A stretch of 64,000 nucleotides of DNA from Cepaea nemoralis (Eukaryota; Mollusca; Gastropoda; Stylommatophora; Helicidae): NCBI GenBank assembly GCA_014155875.1, contig JACEFZ010021758.1, positions 50,916 to 114,915 of the forward strand. The letters run 5' to 3'. The translations under genes were made by a program, and so were the position numbers. Positions within the stretch are counted from its first letter, which is position 1; the number at the start of each line of letters is the position of its first letter. The notes below the pieces were generated by a model, which was not told the origin of the DNA, did not search any database, and saw only the letters and a program-made list of their open reading frames with translations. Below, in pieces: positions 43,154 through 52,863 of this stretch.

Positions 43154-44219
43154 CTAAGTGCTTGATTTTGCACCTTGTCCAGCTCTTGTAGTGTGATTGG
43201 TTTTTGATGCTGAACACCACGCAATTGACCCATATTCCAGGTATGGTCGTATGCTCTGTTGGTAAACTTTGCTAAGTATTTTCCCACTGGCTCCCCATGT
43301 GGTTCCACTTAGCTTTCTCAGGATGGCTATTTTCCTTCTGGCTTTTGCTACTGCTTTGTTGATGTGCTTTCTCCATGTCAGCCTGCCATCAAATGTTACT
43401 CCAAGGTATGTTGGTTCTTTATCTTCTCTTAGGGGTGTTCCATTTATCTGGATGATCCCTGCCTTTTGTTTTGAAGAGAGAGTAAATAGAGAGGTGCTGC
43501 ACTTGTCAGTGTTTATGCTGACACACCATCTATTTGCCCATGCAGCAAATGTATCTACAGCTCTTTGTAGCAATTTGGTGGCCACTGATGCATGTTCATT
43601 TGTGCTCCATAAAACCAGGTCATCGGCGTACATTGCCTGCTTTAATTCCATGTGGTAGATTAGCAACAAGATCATTGATGAAGATTAGAAAAAGTGTGGG
43701 GGACAAGACTCCGCCCTGGGGAACACCGTGACGCAGTAGTACTTTCTTGCTCTTGAGTCCGTCTATCTGTACTCGGGCTCTTCTGTTGTGCAAGTATGCT
43801 TTCACCCATTTGTACATTCTTCCATTGACTTTGCAGTTTCTCAGTTTCTTCATCAGACCTTCTTTCCAGACTTTGTCAAAGGCTTTCTTCAGATCTATCC
43901 ATGCCGCAAGCACCAGCTTCTTCTCTTGGAATGCATCCTCAATTTCTTGAGAGAGGTAGGTTGTCTGATCTTCCGTAGAGAAGCACTGCCTAAAGCCAGC
44001 CTGCTGTGGCACAAGGATGTTTTTACTTTCAATGTACCACTGCAGTCTGTGATTGATGATGCGCTCCAGTGTTTTGCAGAGACAACTGGTGAGGCTAATT
44101 TGTCTGCAGCTAGAGGCAATGGAACCATCTTTCCCTGATTTTAAGAGGGTTATCATGATTGCTTCTCTCCAGGCTTGTGGAACGCTGCCTAAGGTCCAGC
44201 TGTTATTGAAGATCTGCAA
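43154..44219 (-). pseudogene. I-type LINE: reverse transcriptase domain, frameshifted
   Basis: Two overlapping frames give the RT domain. The first (44219-43620) has SVPQAWREAIMITLLKSGKD, ISLTSCLCKTLERIINHRLQ, AWIDLKKAFDKVW (catalytic aspartate) and RHGVPQGGVLSPTLFLIFIN. The second (43675-43154) has the catalytic box MYADDLVLW at about 43613-43633, then VSINTDKC, TYLGVTFDGRLTW and YLEYGSIAWCSAS. A single frameshift near 43640-43675 joins them. The residues needed for catalysis are present, so inactivation is recent. Confidence 0.9.
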
Positions 44220-44223
44220 CAGC

Positions 44224-44859
44224 TTTGCTTAGGCCTCTGTTCCTAGGTTTCTGATCATTTCATTGGAGATACCATCAGCTCCTGGTGACTTTCTCATTTT
44301 CAGTTTTGATATGGCTAGCTCCAGTTCGCTGATCGTGATGGGTGCCTCCGGAACCTTATGTACTATTTCCTTCTGTCCTGTATGTTGTCGTTTCTCTCGA
44401 ATCTCTTGTTGTTTCTCTGGACTAATTTTGATATTGTTATCTTGTGCGAATGAGTCCGCAAAATGGTCAGCTGCTTGCTTTTCTTGTTAAGATGTGTCCA
44501 TCTTTATGTAGTGCAATTTTTGAGTTTCTCCCTGTGCCCTCATCGTTAAGATGTTTTATTAGCTTCCACAATTTCCTTGTGTCTTTTTCAAAGTTCAGAG
44601 ACTCCGTTTTCTCCTGCCAGCTTTTCCGTCTAGCCTGCAGCTTGGCCCTTTAGAAATTTGGCTTTTGCGTGCTGGAATGTATTGTGGTGCTCTTGGCTGG
44701 GTGTGGCCTCTGCTTGCTTTCTACACACTTCCACATCGTTATGCAATTGTTCCAGTTCACTACTCCAGTAGGGTTTATATTGTTTACGGGCTCCTCTTGG
44801 TACTGATTCTCGCGCTGCCTGTAGTATGCATTTCCCAAAACTCTTCAACTACTTTATTT
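44224..44859 (-). pseudogene. I-type LINE: endonuclease-RT linker remnant
   Basis: The short frame at 44630-44848 reads AARESVPRGARKQYKPYWSS, a typical linker segment between endonuclease and RT in I/Jockey-type LINEs. The endonuclease itself is lost by 5' truncation exactly at the target-site duplication. 44224-44600 is broken frames leading into RT. Confidence 0.75.
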
Positions 44860-44947
44860 TAATCAGTTTACGATCTTCATTTGTTTCTTGAAGGATTTGT
44901 TCATTGGTTTTTTCTGTCTGTTCATGGTATTCTAGTCAAGTAATACG

Positions 44948-45320
44948 GTGCTGTTAAAATCGATTATTTGGTTGTTTCGGGATTTGAAATTTAAATATTG
45001 AGCACAACCCACTACTGGCAACGCTGATCGTATTCTGGCATGAACCTAAAACCTCAGTGTGTGCCGCGTGTTACACACCGCTTCACTCGCCAGTGATCCG
45101 GGGCTTGTTTCCGGATTCGTTCAAGGATATGCACTACTGACGAGCTCAAACGAGAGCGAAACTCGAGTATAGTGCTTCCATATTGACGTGGATGGGCCTT
45201 AGGTTCATACTAGAATACGATTATTACACAGTAGTGGGTTGTGCTGTTAAAATCGTTTGTTCTTAAAACTATTCGAATTTCTATTTAACAAAATATACAT
45301 GTGGTAGTTTATACTAAAAT
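44948..45320 (+). mobile_element. 293-bp structured repeat carrying a hammerhead ribozyme, with partial second unit
   Basis: 'gtgctgttaaaatcg' starts at 44948 and again at 45241, giving a 293-base period. The second unit is partial and diverged (to about 45320). Arms at 45001-45049 and 45198-45245 are inverted copies, with 'agcacaacccactactg' exact. A further hairpin has 'atccgg' at 45096-45101 pairing with 'ccggat' at 45111-45116. The unit is thus strongly self-complementary and carries the ribozyme at 45125-45179. No coding capacity was seen. It could be an animal retrozyme, a Penelope-type terminal repeat or another ribozyme-bearing retroposon. Confidence 0.7.
45125..45179 (+). ncRNA. type I hammerhead ribozyme
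   Basis: A self-cleaving RNA motif. The conserved core is CTGACGA (45137-45143, matching CUGANGA) and GAAA (45158-45161). Stem II is GCTC (45144-45147) with GAGC (45154-45157), closing a six-base loop. Stem III is minimal: AC (45161-45162) with GT (45167-45168) around the loop TCGA. The residue before cleavage is A at 45169. Stem I is GCACTA (45131-45136) with TAGTGC (45170-45175). It continues past an asymmetric internal loop into GGA (45125-45127) with TCC (45177-45179). The very short stem III and the internal loop in stem I are the hallmarks of the type I hammerheads of animal retroelements. Predicted cleavage lies between 45169 and 45170. Confidence 0.85.
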
Positions 45321-45619
45321 TTCACAATAATATGTTCAGAAGTTAAATTTTGCACAGCATAATATTTGTATTTGTTTCTATTTCTAAGGGGGGAAAAGAC
45401 CACACACAAAAAAAGGAAAAGAAAAAAAAAAAAGAAGAATGGAATAGTCATGTAATGTATCGGGAACATGCAAATACAAGATCAAGATCAAATTAATTAG
45501 TTAAATGGTTGTTGTGTATAGTAAATATGGTGGACTTAGTCTGGTACACAGAGTGACTGCAACATTACTTCGACACCCAACTAAATACAGGTCATTGATC
45601 CTTGCACTCATCAGCATGT
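45321..45619. other. no feature recognised
   Basis: AT-rich sequence with an A-rich stretch (45400-45440). Nothing was supported. Confidence 0.45.
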
Positions 45620-46003
45620 ACTATGACAGTACCAGTAAGTGTGGATGGTCATGTTAACCATCTCACACGATCACCAGAGTCGTGGACCAGCTCCTTGTTC
45701 TTGTCCCGACCATGCCATGTGTCATACATCAATCTTGCCAGTTGTCATCAAGTTCTCTAGTTTATTTCTTCTCATAACGTGCCCAAAGAACTTTTTCTAC
45801 GTCTAATTTCTCTAATCAGTTTGCGGTTTTTATTTGCCTCTTGTGGAACTTGCTCATTGGTTTTTCTGTCTGCCCATGGTATTTTTTTAGTTTTCCTCAG
45901 AAACCACATTTCCACTACCATTAGATATTTCTCAGCGTTTACTGCTTATCGTTCACGTTTCAAATCCATATAACAGTAAGGTTCTATGTAGCACTTCCGC
46001 ACT
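45620..46003 (-). mobile_element. RTE-1 3' fragment (reverse)
   Basis: 'gtggatggtcatgttaacca', 'tctcacacgatcaccagagt', 'cgtggaccagctccttgttc', 'tcttgccagttgtcatcaag' and 'cctcagaaaccacatttcca' match reversed RTE-1 (25110-25560) with several deletions. This copy has the 'tctcacacgatca' variant also found in the 53-bp satellite. Confidence 0.8.
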
Positions 46004-46311
46004 AGACAAAGTTAAAATTGAAAGCTATTCACCGAAAGTCAAACTGCCACCTCCAAATTATGACAGCACTTTGCCAGAGTGGTGAAGCTCATGCACCATA
46101 CATAATATGGACACGAAGCATCCCACATAAAATAAACATTAAGTGACGTCCTCGCAGTGAAAGTTGGCCACAATAAATATAGTTGGTAATCGATGATGGC
46201 TATACCACTGGCAACATTCGTGACTCATTTGGTAAAAGTAAACAACGGACAGTTTTCCACGTCTATTTGGCAAATGGTGCTAGCAGCGGATTTTTTATAG
46301 ACTAATCGGCA

Positions 46312-46374
46312 CTCTTTATTATGTGGAGTTTTAAAATATGTGTATAGAACATTATATTATTCTATGCATTATAG
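46312..46374 (-). repeat. inverted repeat, right arm
   Basis: This is the partner of 40858-40920, exact over its outer 37 bases. No target-site duplication was found outside the arms. Confidence 0.9.
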
Positions 46375-46394
46375 CTAACACACCCAGATGTCCA

Positions 46395-47140
46395 AGAGAA
46401 AATAAACCATCTCCAAAATGTTTCAGGACAAATTGGTCTCCAAACTGACACAGCGAAAACAAAAACTATTGATCTTACCAACAGTTCAGACGACACCAAA
46501 TTAAACAATCATGTTCTGGAAAATGGCAACAGTTTCACATACCTAGGAAGCAAAATGGCATCTACAGGGGACTCAACGCCAGAAATATTATATAGAACAG
46601 CACTGGCATCTGGTGCCTTCAATAAACTGTCAAACATCTGGAGTCAAAGACACTCAGCAAACATACGAAACTTAAAATCTTGAACTCTTGTGTGATTCCA
46701 GTGCTAACGTATGGATGTGAGAGTTGGAAATCAACGGTAGCTTTAGATTTTAAAAAAATTAGAAAATTTTGAGAACAAATGCCTTAGAAGAATTCTAAAC
46801 CTCCACTGGACAGATGTCAGAACCACTACGCAAATAAGACAAGAGACTAAGCAAGATATTGTATCCAATTTTATTAGAAAACGCCGTTGGAACTACATCG
46901 GCCATGTACTTACTCACAATGGACAAGACAAGCCCTCATATGGTCACCAGTAGGGAAAAGAAAACGGGGAAGACCAAGAGAGACCCTGCGTAGAACCATC
47001 ATCAGAGAAGGCTCATTCAACGACCAAGTGAACATCCAGGATCTACAACAGGTAGCAGCGAACCGCCGGACATGGAGAGCCATGACTTCTGCCCTATGCG
47101 CCGCCTTGGGCTCAAGAGGAAAGGCTAACTAACTAACTAA
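46395..47140 (+). mobile_element. LINE ORF2 C-terminal fragment with (ACTA)n tail
   Basis: Frames in order read GLQTDTAKTKTIDL, FTYLGSKMASTGDSTPEI (thumb-region motif), RRILNLHWTDVRTTTQIRQE and KRRWNYIGHVLTH, and end KRKRGRPRETLRRTII followed by NRRTWRAMTSALCAALGS and a stop. A (CTAA)n tail (47126-47144) follows. The frame is broken at least twice (about 46680 and 46760-46950). It is a different LINE family from RTE-1 and lacks the YADD box by truncation. Confidence 0.8.
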
Positions 47141-47261
47141 CTAATAGGCACTCCAGGGTGATGTAGTCAATATGTTTTATTTTGGCTCGCTCGCTTTGAA
47201 CTCAAGCGTAGTCCATCATGTGCTATTACTTCTAGTTCACTGGACTGATTTTTGCATATGG

Positions 47262-47465
47262 GTTAGCTTTCTCCATTACCAGCGTCCCTCGCCATCAGGC
47301 AAACCCATTCCGACTTCAGAGGTACTTGTAATTAAGTCCCCAAGTCAGGGATGAGAAGTCAACATTTTGAAGTTCAACTGACCGGTGTAAGGGTTGAACC
47401 CGTTACCTCGAATTCAGCACACCGGATATTTAAGGACTAGTTCTTCTTATCCATTCGCCTATGTT
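47262..47465 (-). mobile_element. SINE-D (reverse)
   Basis: 'ggttagctttctccattacc', 'gcaaacccattccgacttca', 'gaggtacttgtaattaagtc', 'accggtgtaagggttgaacc' and 'ttcttatccattcgcctatg' follow the reversed SINE-D order. Confidence 0.75.
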
Positions 47466-47599
47466 GACCTCTATATGGTCAGTGTCATACCGTACGCCTT
47501 TACTTCCCAAAGCACCTCCTTGCTGCCATGTTATGCTGAATCTACCTAAAAGCCCAGTTCAGTAACTAACATCCGCCTCAATGCGAATTCAAACCCCCG

Positions 47600-47690
47600 G
47601 TCACCGAACGAACGAACGAACGAACTTTAATTTCAAAGGGTCATAAATTGTGCATGGACAGCCTTACATTCGGCTCGTCCAATCACTCAT
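47600..47690 (-). mobile_element. retroposon 3' end with (GAAC)n tail
   Basis: 'cgaacgaacgaacgaacttt' and 'aatttcaaagggtcataaat' are the reverse of the terminus at 13960-14009. The parent element was not identified. Confidence 0.5.
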
Positions 47691-47992
47691 CTTTCGTTCA
47701 TCAGTTATCGATTGTGCATGTTAAATACACATAGGAAATAAACATGAAATGAAAGTTATGAACATAAACAATGCATATTACCATGTTAAGCGAGCGACAG
47801 GCAGGCATACACGCGTACTCACGATAATGCATATACTCATACATACATACCTGCATACATACTTACATCATTAATGCAAGCTCTCACAGTTATGCACCCA
47901 TTATATAACACACTAAAACACACTCCCTCGCATACACATATACTCCCTCACAATCACAAACTCACTAATAAAATTTTACTAATATATACATA

Positions 47993-48099
<107 letters not shown>

Positions 48100-48274
48100 A
48101 TATATCCTCACATTATCGGCACATAAACACTTTCACACACGCAAATACATGTATACTCACACAGTCGTACATCCACACAGTCACACACCCACACACGTCC
48201 CTGCATACACCCACATATACCCACTCATCCGAACAGGCAATCAAGCGTGCTGGCGCCTATGCTACAGCGGCTGG

Positions 48275-49115
48275 TGATGTTGTAATTCTACATGAGAAAC
48301 AGAGAAGCAATCCTGCAATGGAATACCCATCCCTAGAACGATGTTGTAGCACGACATGAGAAAGACAGAAGCAATCCCACAATGGAATACCCAACCCTAG
48401 GACGATGTTGTAGCACGACATGAGAAAGACAAAAGCAATCCCACAATGGAATACCCAACCCTAGGACGATGTTGTAGCACGACATGAGAAAGACAGAAGC
48501 AATCCCACAATGGAATACCCATCCCTAGGACGATGTTGTAGCACGACATGAGAAAGACAGAAGCAATCCCACAATGGAATACCCAACCCTAGGACGATGT
48601 TGTAGCACGACATGAGAAAGACAGAAGCAATCCCACAATGGAATACCCAACCCTAGGACGATGTTGTAGCACGACATGAGAAAGACAGAAGCAATCCCAC
48701 AATGGAATACACATCCATACGACGATGTTTTAACACTACGCGAGAAACACAGAAGCAATCCTGCAATGGAATACCCATACCTAGAACGATGTTTTAACAC
48801 TACACGAGAAACACAGAAGCAATCCTGCAATGGAATACCCATCCCTAGGACGATGTTTTAAGACTACGCGAGAAAACACAGAATCAATCCCACAATGGAA
48901 TACCCATCCCTAGGACGATGTTTTAACACTACACGAGAAAACACAGAATCAATCCCACAATGGAATACCCATCCCTAGGACGATGTTGTAACACGACATG
49001 AGAAAGACAGATAAAAATCCCACGATGGAATACCCATCCCTAGGACGATGTTTTAACACTACAGGAGAAAACACAGAAGCAATCCCACAATGGAATACCC
49101 ATCCCTAGGACAAAA
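48275..49115. repeat. minisatellite, 64-bp unit, about 13 copies
   Basis: The unit contains 'acgatgttgtagcacgacat', 'gagaaagacagaagcaatcc' and 'cacaatggaatacccaaccc' plus 'tagg'. Two variant types occur in blocks ('gtagcacgacatgagaaaga' early, 'ttaacactacacgagaaaac' late), pointing to local homogenisation. Confidence 0.97.
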
Positions 49116-49510
49116 AGCCTTGCACGGTAAACAACGCGGAAGAATCAATACGGATCAGTTACTTGTGAAGCGAAACAGCAGAGTGTGTGACGTCATACTA
49201 CTAGGCGTGTTCTGGAAGCGATTAAGACGGGATCAGGGAAGAGTCTGGGGACTCACCATAAACATCCTAGAGACAGCACCGGAAGCAAAGTACATTGTTA
49301 AATGAGGTCAAATCTGCCAGCGGCGGTCGTGGCCATAAAGTTACTTAATGCATTAATGGTATCCCCATTTGTAATGTTTATACTGCTGTTAACAGCAAGA
49401 GGAACAAGAAAAATATGTGACTTGTTTGTAACTGATCGCCGTGATTTAATCCGGAATATCATCATCAGCATCCGGTGGCTTGTGTCATGCAGAACTGTTC
49501 ACCTGTGTTA
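49116..49510. other. no feature recognised
   Basis: Unassigned sequence with a short frame at 49090-49305 that starts inside the minisatellite and lacks any family signature. Confidence 0.45.
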
Positions 49511-49511
49511 A

Positions 49512-49757
49512 AGCTTTTTGCATATTCTTTACAGAACGTCGCAGTCAACCCCATAATTATTATTATTTTTTTTTTGCTGTTTGTGACCTCTTGGCAAGCT
49601 TACGTTCGCCATTGCTTTTTGAATGACCGGCACCCATACCATCTCGAAAAATAACCAACGCAAAGCGGTTTGTTGCCAAAGCGCCCGCAGCTGTGTTTCG
49701 AACGCGGTATGCTGGAATACGAACTGCGTCCGTTACTAATTCGCCACGGAGTCGGTG
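49512..49757 (-). mobile_element. SINE-C (reverse)
   Basis: 'tgcatattctttacagaacg', 'tggcaagcttacgttcgcca', 'ttgctttttgaatgaccggc', 'cgcagctgtgtttcgaacgc' and 'ttactaattcgccacggagt' give a near-complete reversed SINE-C. Confidence 0.85.
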
Positions 49758-49893
49758 TTCACAGATGAGTCTTTCGAAATGACTATCTTCATAAGCTAGA
49801 TGCCCTGCCTCTGTTACTATCAACAGAAAACTGTCATCTACCGACAATATAGTATCTTGAGGTGTAGGGCACGGGAGTGGTGATCTTGAGCCT

Positions 49894-50028
49894 GAGGAAT
49901 TAAGGCCGCCTGGCTAGTGCAATCGCCGCGAACTGTGACAGAAAAATGTCACATCTTACCCAGGATTCGAACCCGGGTCTCAGGGAGAAGAATCGCGCAT
50001 TCTATCCACTCGGCAACCGCTCCTCGCC
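49894..50028 (-). mobile_element. tRNA-derived SINE head with very well kept boxes
   Basis: On the minus strand, 'ggttgccgagtggatagaat' (A box) and 'acccgggttcgaatcctggg' (B box within a perfect T-arm-like hairpin) look close to a class II tRNA. The acceptor ends (aggagcg against the bases after the T arm) do not pair, so it is a tRNA-derived retroposon and not a tRNA gene. Confidence 0.6.
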
Positions 50029-50511
50029 CCAGGTGCTGTCTTGTGCAAATTATCTATCTCATCTGCAATCCATCGATGCATGATCTTCCTCTTCTTCGCT
50101 CTTCCCCCGTTACGCCTCCTCCTAATCATCTTGTCTAGACCTTTATACCTGTTTCTTTATTGTATATCCTGGAGTAGTGCTTGCTATGTGTCTTTGATGT
50201 GGCATGTTGTACTTCTGGGCGCACGGAGGAATAAGTGGCCGGCCTGTCCCTCACTTAGGGAGATGACGAACGTAGAAATAAAATCCTCGTCCGACCAGGC
50301 TTATAACATTTTTAACGAAGTTCCCTATCCGCAACGCTAATGCGCCCGCTTTTCATGCCTATTTATGTCATCAAAATATCTCACTTTCCTCAGTTGTATT
50401 TGGTTTAATTACCAGTCTTCATCAATACTGATTTCTTGTTGTTTTGATGTTTTATGCTCTATTTCTTTGAATTAATTTGAGAACTCTTCTATATATATAT
50501 ATTTTTTTTTT
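50029..50511. other. no feature recognised
   Basis: T-rich sequence with no supported feature. Confidence 0.45.
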
Positions 50512-50728
50512 TCATATACTTTTTCCAGAACATCGCTGCCAACACCAGCATTTTACTGCTGTGGTTAATGTCTTGGCAAGTTTACGTTCAGTAGTTTGCC
50601 ATTGCTTTCTGAAAGACTGGCTCCCATACCAACTCGTTAAATCTCAGCGCAACGCTGTCTGCCAAAACGGTCGCAGCTGTGTTTCCAACACGGGTAAGCG
50701 GACTTACAAATCGCGTCCGTAAATCATT
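50512..50728 (-). mobile_element. SINE-C (reverse), head joined to a TTC array
   Basis: 'tttttccagaacatcgctgc', 'cagcattttactgctgtggt', 'aagtttacgttcagtagttt', 'cgcagctgtgtttccaacac' and 'caaatcgcgtccgtaaatca' are reversed SINE-C. The tRNA-like A-box end is replaced by a microsatellite. Confidence 0.8.
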
Positions 50729-50729
50729 T

Positions 50730-50810
50730 GCTTCTTCTTCTTCTTCTTCTTCTTCTTCTTCTTCTTCTTCTTCTTCTTCTTCTTCTTCTTCTTCTTCTTC
50801 TTCTTCTTCT

Positions 50811-50845
<35 letters not shown>

Positions 50846-50868
50846 GTCTTCTTCCTCTTCTTGTATAG
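50730..50868. repeat. (TTC)n microsatellite
   Basis: About 45 TTC units, interrupted only near the right end. Confidence 0.97.
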
Positions 50869-51315
50869 ACCTTTTATTCTTTTCTTTTTTTAAATTAATT
50901 TTAGCACTCCTCCATATATTAGAATGCATTTGTGCATTTATACTTTTCAACTGATATCTTCTTCTTCTTTTTCTTCTGCTATCAATATTTGCCATGCGCG
51001 GTGCGTAGCCTCCACTGCAGTGCGTAGATGTCCGCTTTCTAGTTCCGCGCCACTTGGACCAATATCTTTCGGTGACAACAGTTAAAGTTTCTTTTCTAAA
51101 ATTCCCCTCCCATAGGCAGTTTGCTTTTCTGGCCTTGTGAGCTCTGCCTTACCAAAACCTGATTTATTACATATATTAGGGACGTTCATTTGAAACCCGT
51201 TCTAATTACTTTATTACAAAAGCAAGATAGAAAAACATTAACAGGTGTGGTAGAATTAAACAAAGCATTAATTTTGAATGAATTATGCACCATGGGTTGG
51301 TCAGAAGAAGTCGCC

Positions 51316-52282
51316 TTAGGCATTCAGGCAAGCATCCCATTGCTTAGGTAGGCGACGAATGCCGTCCGCAAAAAAAAATGATTGTGGTTGCTCACTCAAC
51401 CAAGTGTTTACCGCGTTCATTACGTCTGCATCTGTATGAAATCCTTGCCGCTTGAGAGCTTTTTTTAAAGGTTCGAACAAATGAAAATCACATGGTGACA
51501 AATCAGGACTATAGGCAAGATGTTGCAGAATTTCCCACTTCTTCCTTTCTAATGCTTTCTGCACAATCTTAGCGACATGCGGATGAGCATTATCGTGCAA
51601 CAAAATCACATCGCTAGAAAGCTTGCCCGGTCGTTAATTCTTGATGGCCTTTTGCAGCTTGTCTAGTGTTTCACCTTACCAATGGAAACCTGTAACTTGA
51701 ATTTTTTGGCTTTTGGTGATCCAGCATGCTTCCATTGCATGCTCTCTCTTTTGCTGCTTGGCTCAAAGTGGTGACACCATGATACATCGCTTGCTACTAT
51801 GCGGAAGAGAAATTCATCAGCCTCCAATCTGTAACGCAGCAAGTGGTTCAACCACCATCCCATGCGTTCTTCTTTTTGGTGGTCGGTCAACATCCGTGGT
51901 ACCTACTGTGAACACACCTTCCGATATTGCAGTTTCTTATGAATTACCTTTTGAATTGTCCCAAATTGACACATCAAATTCTTTCCCTAGCGAACGTAGG
52001 CTTCAACAAAGGTTCATCTGCACAGCTGCATCAATTTTGGCGATGGTTGTTTTCTGTTGCAACAATATGCGCTTGACCCGGCCGTCGAAGATCTGTCGTG
52101 AGCTGACGTCCTTTCCAAACCATTCGTGCCCAGTCTGTCACTGTTGTCTTCGACACACATTTGTTACCGTACGCTGCCTGCCTTCTTCGATTAATGTCCA
52201 CTGGTCGACATCGTTCAAACGAAAGAAACTGAATCACCGCACTTTGAGCCTCTTTGGACGGATTTTGGATCAACCCGGCCAT
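51316..52282 (-). pseudogene. mariner transposase, DD34D, broken
   Basis: The transposase would cut and re-insert the element at TA sites. The N-terminal part (52282-52031) has a helix-turn-helix region with VIQFLSFERCRPVDINRR and KTTVTDWARMVWKGRQL. The middle (51893-51663) has MLTDHQKEERMG and FRIVASDVSWCHHFEPSSKR, where the first catalytic aspartate is kept but the neighbouring residues of the usual GDE motif are changed. The C-terminal part (51609-51316) has ILLHDNAHPHVA (second aspartate) and, exactly 34 residues later, the third aspartate in YSPDLSPCDFHLFEPLKKAL. It ends FFADGIRRLPKQWDACLNA. Stops and frameshifts between the three parts, near 52000 and 51640, make it inactive. Confidence 0.9.
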
Positions 52283-52355
52283 TTTCTCAACGGTCAGAAA
52301 CAGAACCTATGCATCATGGGGACGGTAAGCACATGCTCTTATATTCATTCATTGG

Positions 52356-52762
52356 GGGGGGGGGGGGGGGGCTGAGTGGTCTCGAGGGTATGGTGTCCGC
52401 CTCGAGTGCTGGAGGTGACGGGTTCAAGCCACGGTGAGGCCGGGATTTTTTCACGTGGTCTTCTAGTAATAAAATTTCCCCTGGTCTCTGGGTAGTGAGA
52501 TCGGACACCCGTGTGTATTGTTGCGCACGTAAAAAATCCCTTGGCATTTGGAAATGGAAAAAGAGTAGCCTAAAGGTGCTGCCCGGGCAAAATTTCAAGT
52601 TAAAAATCTACCCAAAGTATTTCAGGATCCTCGCCGGTGCTACGGAGTTCGTGCACTGAGTTGAGTTTCTCCTGACTCAGACTTGGGTTGGGAGTAGAAC
52701 GGAGCACTTATGGGTTATACCCGTGTGCCGTGATTATGGTCCGTTGACTAAACTAATCTATT
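52356..52762 (+). mobile_element. SINE-B inserted in mariner, 9-bp direct repeat
   Basis: This is a full-length SINE-B with G-run, head ('gggctgagtggtctcgaggg'), body ('cccctggtctctgggtagtg', 'gtgctgcccgggcaaaattt') and (ACTAA)-type tail. 'attcattgg' flanks it at 52347-52355 and 52763-52771. A leading run of 18 G residues overlaps the junction. Confidence 0.85.
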
Positions 52763-52863
52763 ATTCATTGGTCAGTATGCTATCGCATGACTATGACATG
52801 ATCATGTTCAACGTACGCAATTACGCGCGATGCGGCACGGACGGATTTCAAATTAACACCCTT

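Larger units (their letters stand above)
41917..44859 (-). mobile_element. I-type LINE with RNase H, nested in RTE-1, 11-bp target-site duplication
   Basis: This is a 5'-truncated 2.94-kb insertion read on the minus strand. 'taatcagttta' flanks it exactly at 41906-41916 and 44860-44870. It ends in a (GAA)n tail (41917-41957 on the plus strand as CTT repeats). Coding order from the 5' side is a linker before RT (44859-44224), RT (44219-43154) and RNase H with a C-terminal cysteine-histidine motif (43137-42000). An RNase H domain places it in the I group of LINEs. Confidence 0.95.
41648..44936 (-). mobile_element. RTE-1 copy interrupted by an I-type LINE
   Basis: Two pieces of one RTE-1 3' end lie at 41648-41916 and 44871-44936. 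'caagtaat' flanks the whole at 41640-41647 and 44937-44944 (8-base target-site duplication). The 3' side has a (TGGA)n tail. Joined across the inner insertion, the RTE-1 fragment would be about 335 bases long. Confidence 0.9.
51179..52863 (-). mobile_element. mariner transposon with inverted ends, split by a SINE-B
   Basis: The left end ('gggacgttcatttgaaaccc' from 51179) and the reversed right end ('gggtgttaatttgaaatccg' from about 52863) are imperfect terminal inverted repeats sharing 'atttgaaa' and 'ccgt'. A TA dinucleotide lies next to each end, as expected for the Tc1/mariner target. Subtracting the SINE leaves about 1.27 kb, the usual mariner size. The element encodes a decayed transposase on the minus strand. 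Confidence 0.85.

Noticed and set aside
49894..50028. tRNA gene on the minus strand
   Set aside because: The A and B boxes and T arm are good, but the acceptor stem does not pair and no sound anticodon arm is seen. It is a tRNA-derived retroposon head.
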